Source: a virus
Virus record (IMG/VR): IMGVR_UViG_3300027793_000055
Coordinates: 1 to 64,000 of that record
Strand: one strand, 5' to 3'
Length of the DNA: 64,000 bases
Positions 57,946-64,000 of the stretch are shown in pieces (position 1 is the first letter of the stretch; each line of letters begins with the position of its first letter). Under the pieces are notes generated by a model. That model saw only the letters and a program-made list of their open reading frames with translations. It did not search any database and was not told where the DNA came from. Both the position numbers and the translations under genes were made by a program.

Positions 57946-60540
57946 TCAAATATTCACCTTGGCAAAGCCACCGGATGATTCAATAATTATCTGTTCATCA
58001 ACAATATCTTTTAGTGCATCAAGATGTGAAATAAGAATAATTGCTTTGAATTGATTTTTAATTATATCAATTATTCTTACGAAACCTTCCATGTTCTCTT
58101 CATCCAAAGCCGTTGCTGGTTCATCAAGCACAAATAAATCACCAACTGGCAAGTTACTTACTTTAATAAGTGCAAGTCTGATAGCAATTGCGGCAATACT
58201 CTTTTCTGCTCCTGAACCCAATTCAATTGGACGTGGATCATATTTTGGATGCCGGATATAGATATCAAGTTTCTTGCCATCGTCTTCAAAGAAGATCTCA
58301 AAGTTAACAATATTTGATAGAATTTTAGCTATCTCTTGATTAATAACAGGAAGTCTCTTCTTGATAATATCATAAACAATTCCATTGCTATGCATAGTTT
58401 TTAAGAATAGATCATAAGCAAGGAATTCATCACGCAAATTGGCTAATTCAACCTTTTCACGTTCAAGTGTTTCCTTTTTATTTACCAATGAACCGTGTTC
58501 ACGATAAAGTTTTTGACTATCATTTTCGCAAGCTTCTAATGATATTTGAGATAAAATAATTTTTGTATCTATCTCTTTTTGCTCCTTTTTAATTTCTAAT
58601 AATTGCAACATCCAAGCTTCATTTTCGTGGTATACTTTTTGTAGATTTTCTAAATCTACCAACTCTTTTTCACAGGATACAAGACGATTCTTTGCTTTTT
58701 CCAATTTTAACTGGAAATCAGAAATTTCTTTTTCTAAAGTATTAAGGCTTGAATTTAATTGCTCAAATTTATTGATATGTTTCTGGGTTTCATCATTTTT
58801 AATCTTTTCTTCAACCTCTTTTAAAAGAGTTTCATTCTGAAGCAATTCTTTTTCTGTTTCTGGTACTATTTCTCGCTCTTTTGCTGCATCAACAAGAAAC
58901 TTACAGGATAAAAATTTATCACCACACGGAACGTTATCAAGAATAGAAATCTTTTTCTGTTGTTCACTCTGTTGTTTCTGCAGCATTTTAACGGCAGATT
59001 CAAGAAGAACAGCGTTTTTATTAAGTTTCTCTAATTCTTTTTTATCATTCTTGAGCTTTTCGTAATCATATTTTAGTAAAGATTCACTCAATTGAGTAAT
59101 AACCGGTTGACGCTTATCAATTTCCTTCTTATATTCCAGATTTTTATTATTAATTGTTTCTATCTCATCCTTTTTAGAGGAGATATCTTTTATAAGTTTA
59201 GCAATATCAATAAATTCCTGTTTTGGACCAGAAGCAATTTTACCTTTTAGTTCTGAAAGGTGAATATGGTGGTTATGAAGTTCTTCTTTCAGTTCTCCAC
59301 ATTTTGTTTTATTACGTTCTGTAAGAATTTCATTATCAACAATATCTGTAAGTGTCTTTGAAATTTCTGCATCAAAGTCTTTTCCTTCAAGACGTTTGAT
59401 GGCACCTTTCAAAAGGGCACTTTCATCTTTTGCTAATTTAAACTTCTTATCAAAGTGTTCAAGATCAAGGAATTTACCAAGAATCTCTTTACGTTTTGTT
59501 GAACCTTCATTAATAAATGCAAGTGAACCAACCTGACTTGTCATCGAGGTCAGAAGAAAATCATCAATTGTACCAAATACTTTACGGATATTTGCATCTG
59601 TTTCATTACGATCCAGACCATTTAGACTTTCTTTTTCACCCGTTGCATTATCAATAACTGAGAAATCAAGTGAAGTTTTAGCTTCAACTGTTTCTTCACC
59701 GTGTAATTTCTTTGTGTATTTCTTAGCTTCACGAGTAATACAATAGGTCTTATTATCAATCTGAATCTCAACGTAGCCGGATGCTTCATCACGATTCTGA
59801 TTAATAATATCAACATTCTTACGAACATTCTTTGAAATAGAATTAAAGATTGTCCAAAGAATAGAATCTACAACACTTGATTTACCGCTGTAATTCTTGC
59901 CAAAGATACCAAGAACACCATTGATATTAGTAAAGTCAACACTATTACCGGTTCCGTAGTTAAAAAGATTATTCCATTCAACTTTTTTAATTTTCCAATG
60001 CACGTTACGAGCAATATCATCACTTTGCTCGGCAAGTGTATTGTATTTACGGTTGAATTCAAATACCTTTTCTAATACAGTATCATTTAGCTTGTAGTCT
60101 TTTAGATATTCACCAATAAGTTTCTCTTGGGTTGCAAGATCGCGAAGGTTTTCGTGTTCAACTTCATTTGATAACTCTTCAACAGAAATACGCTTGCCGG
60201 GTTTATTCTGAACCGTTACTGATTCGGGTTTAAATCGATTCTTAGCGATATCTACAGACTTCTTGAGTGCTTGGAGGGAAATGTGATTATTCGACACCAA
60301 ACGCAGTTTAGCGCCTTCCTGAATAGCAATATCATCTGGAATATTACCATCTGGTGTAAGTTCAACTGTAATAAACGGTGTTGGGTGTGGAATAGCAACA
60401 TGGTTTACTGAGAATGCGTCTTTATCCTCAATTTCCCAAATTAAGAAACCCTTATCATTTGTTTCACCAAAGTTCTGCTGAACAGTTGAGCCAGGATATA
60501 CAAAATATGGTTTTTTTCTAATAATTTTAATTTTAGACAT
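57946..60540 (-). CDS. gp47 C-terminal part fused to gp46 (SbcC-like ATPase); piece B of split gene
   Basis: 864 residues. Residues 11-180 are the missing end of gp47: KPYFVYPGSTVQQNFGE, KGFLIWEIEDKDAF, PFITVELTPDG. From about 182 a complete gp46/SbcC follows. Its parts are IKKVEWNNLFNYG, Walker A GIFGKNYSGKSS at 211-222, two coiled-coil arms with a Cys pair at the hook (PCGDKFLSCKF), signature ELGSGAEKSIAAIA and Walker B DLFVLDEPATALDEEN. With piece A it forms the recombination exonuclease that resects DNA ends. AAAGGA for this ATG lies in the end of the homing endonuclease. Confidence 0.9.
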   Translation of the reverse strand: MSKIKIIRKKPYFVYPGSTVQQNFGETNDKGFLIWEIEDKDAFSVNHVAIPHPTPFITVELTPDGNIPDDIAIQEGAKLRLVSNNHISLQALKKSVDIAKNRFKPESVTVQNKPGKRISVEELSNEVEHENLRDLATQEKLIGEYLKDYKLNDTVLEKVFEFNRKYNTLAEQSDDIARNVHWKIKKVEWNNLFNYGTGNSVDFTNINGVLGIFGKNYSGKSSVVDSILWTIFNSISKNVRKNVDIINQNRDEASGYVEIQIDNKTYCITREAKKYTKKLHGEETVEAKTSLDFSVIDNATGEKESLNGLDRNETDANIRKVFGTIDDFLLTSMTSQVGSLAFINEGSTKRKEILGKFLDLEHFDKKFKLAKDESALLKGAIKRLEGKDFDAEISKTLTDIVDNEILTERNKTKCGELKEELHNHHIHLSELKGKIASGPKQEFIDIAKLIKDISSKKDEIETINNKNLEYKKEIDKRQPVITQLSESLLKYDYEKLKNDKKELEKLNKNAVLLESAVKMLQKQQSEQQKKISILDNVPCGDKFLSCKFLVDAAKEREIVPETEKELLQNETLLKEVEEKIKNDETQKHINKFEQLNSSLNTLEKEISDFQLKLEKAKNRLVSCEKELVDLENLQKVYHENEAWMLQLLEIKKEQKEIDTKIILSQISLEACENDSQKLYREHGSLVNKKETLEREKVELANLRDEFLAYDLFLKTMHSNGIVYDIIKKRLPVINQEIAKILSNIVNFEIFFEDDGKKLDIYIRHPKYDPRPIELGSGAEKSIAAIAIRLALIKVSNLPVGDLFVLDEPATALDEENMEGFVRIIDIIKNQFKAIILISHLDALKDIVDEQIIIESSGGFAKVNI

Positions 60541-61200
60541 TCAGAAATCCTTTAAAGTATTCAAAATCAAACTTGCTTTTTCTTTTTTTCTTTTAAAGCC
60601 CAAGTCATCTTCAAAAGCATAAAGATAATTTATAAGTTTCAGGCTATCTTTTTGATTTGTGATTCTTATTTGTGAATAAGAGGACTTTTGTTTTTTTACT
60701 CTTCTAATAGAATATTTAATATTTAAGTTTTTATATATATTTTCCAAAAAAGTCCAATCTTGTTCGTATGTACTTGTTGCTGTACACTGGACTGCTTTAC
60801 TGATATTATTAAAATAGAAGCAGCCATCACCATCCCAATATCCTCTTAACCAATAATTTTTTAAATTATCTGGTATTTTTTGTAAAATTTTATCCGCACT
60901 TGCATATGATTTTTTATCATAATCGTTATTTTTCAAAAACATTGAAAATTCTTTATTAGATATGTGGTAAACCATTTGCGGTTTCCAGTCTTCTCTATTG
61001 CGATATCTTATATTCCATTCTCCGGTATCTAGAAAAACTTTTCTTAAAGATTCTATATCCTCTTTAACACTCTCTAGAGAAATCATATTACCGCACATTG
61101 AGCCATCTGCCCATAGTAGACCGAGAATATAGCAAGTATATTCATTGATATTGTCTGTAAACAGATTGTTTTTAATATTATTAATTTTTTGTTTCGGCAT
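60541..61200 (-). CDS. LAGLIDADG homing endonuclease inserted between gp47 and gp46 pieces
   Basis: 219 residues with two LAGLIDADG-type motifs: YILGLLWADGS near 26-36 and YWLRGYWDGDGCF near 116-128, so a monomeric enzyme. It separates gp47 piece A from piece B, and its TGA is directly followed by the ATG of piece B. The 51-nt leader holds a hairpin that hides its ribosome binding site with a late-type motif in the loop. There is no room for a group I intron core, so it is a free-standing insertion. Confidence 0.9.
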   Translation of the reverse strand: MPKQKINNIKNNLFTDNINEYTCYILGLLWADGSMCGNMISLESVKEDIESLRKVFLDTGEWNIRYRNREDWKPQMVYHISNKEFSMFLKNNDYDKKSYASADKILQKIPDNLKNYWLRGYWDGDGCFYFNNISKAVQCTATSTYEQDWTFLENIYKNLNIKYSIRRVKKQKSSYSQIRITNQKDSLKLINYLYAFEDDLGFKRKKEKASLILNTLKDF

Positions 61201-61204
61201 AGAT

Positions 61205-61240
61205 CTCCTAGGTATTATTCATAAATAGTATAACTAGAAG
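61205..61240 (-). promoter_or_regulatory. hairpin hiding the homing endonuclease ribosome binding site
   Basis: Coding strand: CTTCTAGTTAT, 14-nt loop, ATACCTAGGAG, then ATCTATG. Eleven positions pair with one mismatch and one G-T; the 3' arm contains GGAG. The loop holds ACTATTTATGAATA. Long transcripts would fold and block translation; a transcript started from the loop would not. Confidence 0.65.
61220..61228 (-). promoter_or_regulatory. late-type motif CTATTTATG (homing endonuclease)
   Basis: Lies in the loop of the hairpin above, 20-28 nt upstream of the LAGLIDADG start. Confidence 0.5.
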
Positions 61241-61251
61241 CAATTAATAAT

Positions 61252-61905
61252 TTATTTTTTAATCCAACCCTGTTCAATATACAATGGTAGCTCTTCTTCG
61301 TCAATCTCTTTTTCTTCTATGCTCATTTCTTGAACAACCTGAAATGTCTTGTGGATATCGCCAGCCATTACATAATCGTGACCAGTAAAAGCAGAAATAT
61401 CATGATCACCATGATCCATAACATATCCCATATCTGTTAGAACACCAGATACAGAGCCGTGATAAAGAGCAATATTGATCTTTGATGGATCACTAATTTT
61501 CTGCCAATTTCCTTCATCAAAAATAGAAAGAACATTAAGAGTAATTTGTTCACTAATAGATACTTCACCTGAATCTTTTAAAAGATGAAGTTGGTTGTGT
61601 TGTAATGCTTGTACAATTGGTGTAATTGCATCCTGACGACCGCCATTTTTAAGGTTACCGTCGTGATTACCCAATAAGACATATGTGGGTGCAATATCTG
61701 CCAGATTCTTAAGGAATTCTGTTGCAAGTTCAAAGAATTCTGGACTTAATTGTGTTTTGGTATGTGCAATATCACCACAATGAACAATATAATCTACTTT
61801 TTGTTCACGTAGCTTGCTATAAATTTGTGAGAAAATCTCACGATATTCTTTATGAAATTTTAGGTTTCTTATGTGGGTGTCCGATAGATGGCAGATCTTA
61901 ATCAT
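61252..61905 (-). CDS. gp47-like nuclease N-terminal part; piece A of split gene
   Basis: 217 residues. All metallophosphoesterase motifs of SbcD/gp47 are present: HLSDTHIRN (Asp9, His11), HCGDIAH (Asp45), LLGNHDG (Asn80, His81), LYHGSVSG (His149) and MAGDIHK (His185). It then ends EEELPLYIEQGWIKK and stops, where the family would continue into a YPGSTVQQNFGE strand. That continuation is found at residue 15 of the 57946-60540 product. GGAG before the ATG lies in the end of the GIY-YIG gene. Active once paired with piece B. Confidence 0.9.
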   Translation of the reverse strand: MIKICHLSDTHIRNLKFHKEYREIFSQIYSKLREQKVDYIVHCGDIAHTKTQLSPEFFELATEFLKNLADIAPTYVLLGNHDGNLKNGGRQDAITPIVQALQHNQLHLLKDSGEVSISEQITLNVLSIFDEGNWQKISDPSKINIALYHGSVSGVLTDMGYVMDHGDHDISAFTGHDYVMAGDIHKTFQVVQEMSIEEKEIDEEELPLYIEQGWIKK

Positions 61906-62605
61906 CTTTTCTCCATATTTTATTATTTACAATATTCGAAATATTTGTGGCACAAGTATCAAAAATTAATGCTATATCTTTTAGCATCATTCCTTCTTTC
62001 GCCAATCTTCTTATTTCTTCTACTTTTTCCCAATTCAATTTAGAATGAGGGTTTTTTTCACCTTTTTTGCCATTACTGATTTTTATTTTTGTTTCTTCGC
62101 TTCTCTTACCTGTTGAATAAATTCCTTTTTTACCTTTATTCCAAGGAATTTGTCCTTTTTTAAATTTTGTTTTTATTTTATTTTTATGTTCGTCTGTTAG
62201 ATTTTTACCTTTATTCCAAGGATCCTTACCGAACATTCCATTATTTTCTACTACTTTCCCTTCTGAAATTATCTTTTTTGTTTCTTCGCTATGTTTTCCA
62301 TAAGAACCACCACCTTTTAGATTAAAACCTTTATCTAAATTTCTTGTTTCATAAAATATTATGAATCTATCTTCTTCTTCATCTAATTCTTTTTTGGAAT
62401 AACATTCTTTTAATATTTCCCACTCAAAATTTTCAATTCCATATTTTTTTATGGCGCTGTGAAAATAGTCATATTTAGGATTTTTACTTGCGTGTTTATG
62501 TTCGGAAACTCTTCTTGCTAAATGTTTAACGGTTTGTCCTATATAAAGTCTTCCGTCTATTTTTAAAGTTGCTTTATAAATTATTCCATATATTAATTTG
62601 CTCAT
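61898..62605 (-). CDS. GIY-YIG homing endonuclease
   Basis: 235 residues. GIIYKATLKIDGRLYIGQTV is the GIY-YIG motif (residues 7-26), with the catalytic Arg in LARRVSEH and a later Glu. The middle has NUMOD-type repeats (GMFGKDPWNKGK, GQIPWNKGKKG) and the end a helix-turn-helix (KLNWEKVEEIRRLAKEGM...ISNIV). It lies between primase and gp47 and overlaps the gp47 start by 8 nt, as free-standing T4 seg-type genes do. Confidence 0.9.
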   Translation of the reverse strand: MSKLIYGIIYKATLKIDGRLYIGQTVKHLARRVSEHKHASKNPKYDYFHSAIKKYGIENFEWEILKECYSKKELDEEEDRFIIFYETRNLDKGFNLKGGGSYGKHSEETKKIISEGKVVENNGMFGKDPWNKGKNLTDEHKNKIKTKFKKGQIPWNKGKKGIYSTGKRSEETKIKISNGKKGEKNPHSKLNWEKVEEIRRLAKEGMMLKDIALIFDTCATNISNIVNNKIWRKDD

Positions 62606-62608
62606 ATA

Positions 62609-62642
62609 TCAGATACTCCTATATTAATTAGTATCTATCTGA
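62609..62642 (-). promoter_or_regulatory. inverted repeat around the GIY-YIG ribosome binding site
   Basis: Coding strand: TCAGATA, 20 nt, TATCTGA, or the alternative AGATACT, 12 nt, AGTATCT. Either fold encloses AGGAG. Possible translational control. Confidence 0.45.
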
Positions 62643-62662
62643 AATATGTGCAATTTTATACA

Positions 62663-63601
62663 TTAAATCACCAACTTGAATGCTTTTTGAATAAACGAGT
62701 CTTGTGTCATTAGGGTTGCTCGTTTTTTACGACGTGAAAATTCAAGTGTTGACATTTCACCAACATCTTTATACCCCGTCACGTCTATCTTGTAAAGTTC
62801 TACATCATACGACATTAAACTACGAATAAGGTAGTTTGTCTTTCTCTCTGCATCTGGATCTAGTGCAATATAGATCGGAGTATCATGTTTTGTTATTTCC
62901 TGAAATAGTTTAGAATCTTCTCTAAGAGTTGAACCTAATATTGGTACGGCGTTGCCTGCTTTAATGGCATCAAATACTCCTTCGACCAATACAAGATCAC
63001 TTTTCCAGTCAATAAACAAATCATTAAAAATAATATCTTTGCTTGTTGCTGGATTCATATAATTGGGTCTTTCTCCTGTATATGAGCGGGCAATAAAATA
63101 ATTGCAATATCCTTCACGATTAAAAGAAGGTACAATTATTCTATTTTTGTACATACCTTCCTTGCAATAGCCAATTTTCCAGCGAACAATATCTTCTTTT
63201 TCTAGGCCACGCTGTTGTAGGTATTTTAAAGGTTCTCTAGAAGAAAATGGTAAATTGTTATTTGCTAATGAAATAAATTCTTTTGGTAAAGAAATATGAC
63301 TTTCTTCTATCTTCTTGGTTGGAAAAAGAATATCTACAAGTGATTGGCTGATTTCTACTTCACCAGTTAAAGTTTCCCAAGTATGTTTTTGAGAAAAATT
63401 ACCATATTTACGAACTAATCTGCTTAGATTTGTGCCTTTATAATTGCAAAGCCAACATTTAAATACATTTTTTTGAATATTGACAGAAAGTTTTTTCTTT
63501 TCACTTTTACACTTTGGGCAGTAAAAAAGTAATTCCCCACCTTGTCGGAGGGGATTACCTAAAATATCAACTAAGATCTGCTGTTTCTGTTCTTGTGACA
63601 T
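62663..63601 (-). CDS. DNA primase (T4 gp61 / DnaG type)
   Basis: 312 residues. N-terminal zinc ribbon (YCPKCKSEKKK ... FKCWLCNYKG, Cys at about 28, 31, 49 and 52), then a TOPRIM core: GLEKEDIVRWKIGYC, GMYKNRIIVPSF, DLVLVEGVFDAIKAG (catalytic Glu) and IYIALDPDAERK (Asp-x-Asp). Makes RNA primers for lagging-strand synthesis with the gp41-like helicase. Promoter P6 sits right upstream. Confidence 0.9.
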   Translation of the reverse strand: MSQEQKQQILVDILGNPLRQGGELLFYCPKCKSEKKKLSVNIQKNVFKCWLCNYKGTNLSRLVRKYGNFSQKHTWETLTGEVEISQSLVDILFPTKKIEESHISLPKEFISLANNNLPFSSREPLKYLQQRGLEKEDIVRWKIGYCKEGMYKNRIIVPSFNREGYCNYFIARSYTGERPNYMNPATSKDIIFNDLFIDWKSDLVLVEGVFDAIKAGNAVPILGSTLREDSKLFQEITKHDTPIYIALDPDAERKTNYLIRSLMSYDVELYKIDVTGYKDVGEMSTLEFSRRKKRATLMTQDSFIQKAFKLVI

Positions 63602-63609
63602 ACCTTAAC

Positions 63610-63638
63610 AAACTACCACAGAAAGCGCGGGGTGTCAA
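63610..63638 (-). promoter_or_regulatory. sigma70-type promoter P6 (primase)
   Basis: Minus strand: TTGACA, 17 bp, TGG-extended TAGTTT. It starts the primase-recombination unit; the -10 is weak but the extended element helps. The transcript leader would be very short: the -10 lies only about 9 nt before the start codon, so the mRNA may be leaderless or the ATG may be further in. Confidence 0.65.
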
Positions 63639-63666
63639 GTAGTCGTGTGGGTTATTATATTAGTGT

Positions 63667-63993
63667 TTAGGCAGGAAATCCTCGACCTTCAATTTCTATT
63701 TCTAATTGGACACCACTTCCGGAAACTACCAAAGTATCAGTCAGATCTAAAAAACCACTATACGATAGAGTAAAACCTGCCGTTAATGGATCTCCAAAAA
63801 ATATTAAATTTGGGTTATCAATAGAAAAACCTGGATTACCAATACTGGCAATTGCCGTGAAGCCTTCGCCTTCCGGTACGTTGAGTGCTTGAACACTAAA
63901 AAAAACTGAAGAACCGGCATTTATTGTTGCTGTTGATGGTGTTATTACTAATTCAACCGGTTGCTGTGTTTCTATAGATCGATAAAAAAACAT
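63667..63993 (-). CDS. small surface-type protein, MFFY family
   Basis: 108 residues. MFFYRSIETQQPVEL leader, then one beta-sandwich-like domain (VITPSTATINAGSSVFFSVQALNVPEG ... TLVVSGSGVQLEIEIEGRG), resembling an Ig-like or pre-albumin-type fold. The leader is shared with the LamG, propeller and Gly-rich genes 25 kb away. The first codons are ATGTTTTTTTAT in all four. Probably a virion-surface decoration. Promoter and upstream partner lie beyond the window. Confidence 0.7.
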   Translation of the reverse strand: MFFYRSIETQQPVELVITPSTATINAGSSVFFSVQALNVPEGEGFTAIASIGNPGFSIDNPNLIFFGDPLTAGFTLSYSGFLDLTDTLVVSGSGVQLEIEIEGRGFPA

Positions 63994-64000
63994 ATTATAT

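Noticed and set aside
59622-60062. Two extra minus-strand frames inside the gp46 piece
   Set aside because: They are in other frames within strongly supported gp46 coding sequence and have no domain features.
60541-61251. Group I intron or intein in gp47-gp46
   Set aside because: Only about 50 nt of non-coding sequence surrounds the endonuclease, too little for an intron core, and stop codons on both sides exclude an intein.
1-64000. tRNA genes, rRNA, integrase or attachment sites
   Set aside because: I saw no cloverleaf, integrase or transposase; short tRNAs could still be missed by eye, so a tRNA scan would settle this.

Overview
The window is a 64 kb stretch of an AT-rich, lytic, T4-like contractile-tailed phage (myovirus). 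Every gene I can support is on the minus strand, so transcription runs from high to low coordinates. The identification rests on the T4-type virion set: portal gp20, terminase gp17, prohead protease gp21, core gp22-like, major capsid gp23, neck gp13/gp14, sheath stabiliser gp15, sheath gp18, tube gp19, gp53-like wedge. It also rests on the T4-type replication and recombination set: UvsX, gp32, gp41, gp61-like primase, gp46/gp47, 5' exonuclease. No integrase, tRNA, rRNA or CRISPR array was seen. The host cannot be named. Two peptidoglycan enzymes and a bS21 homologue fit a Gram-negative, probably aquatic, bacterium, but that is inference.

Layout, low to high coordinate. 1-7.9 kb: small accessory genes (several look like one family of small beta-barrel proteins), an ATP-grasp protein, a GH24 lysozyme, an M15 peptidase and several short membrane proteins. 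7.6-17.3 kb: nucleotide metabolism and replication (GroES-like co-chaperonin, NrdB, NrdA, YkuK-like RNase H-fold protein, DnaB/gp41 helicase, FEN-like exonuclease, a frameshifted cytidine/dCMP-type deaminase, UvsX, gp32). 17.4-19.4 kb: an FtsZ/tubulin-like protein and a family A DNA polymerase core. 19.4-35.2 kb: baseplate, tape measure, tail chaperone, tube, sheath and neck. 35.3-39.1 kb: three swappable surface proteins sharing an MFFY N-terminus, plus the scar of a fourth. 39.2-55 kb: capsid, core, a giant fibre, bS21, protease, portal and terminase. 55-57.9 kb: virion-associated unknowns, an Hc1-like basic protein and a probable holin. 57.9-63.6 kb: a gp47-gp46 fusion gene broken by a LAGLIDADG homing endonuclease, a GIY-YIG homing endonuclease and the primase. 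The last gene is a fourth MFFY protein.

Regulation. Several replication and accessory operons start at close matches to host sigma70 promoters (TTGACA/T, 17 bp, TGn-extended -10), and three of these are wrapped by distinct perfect inverted repeats. Late genes instead often carry a CTATTTAT(A/T) motif just upstream of the ribosome binding site. This is the reverse complement of the T4 late promoter TATAAATA. Rho-independent terminators separate most late units, and three of them are the same sequence behind different fibre genes.

The most interesting points are the gp47-gp46 gene in pieces with its I-TevI-like control hairpin, the phage FtsZ-like protein, the phage ribosomal protein bS21, a probable frameshift-made tail assembly chaperone on a seven-T run, the reading-frame break in the deaminase, and the modular MFFY surface-protein cassettes.
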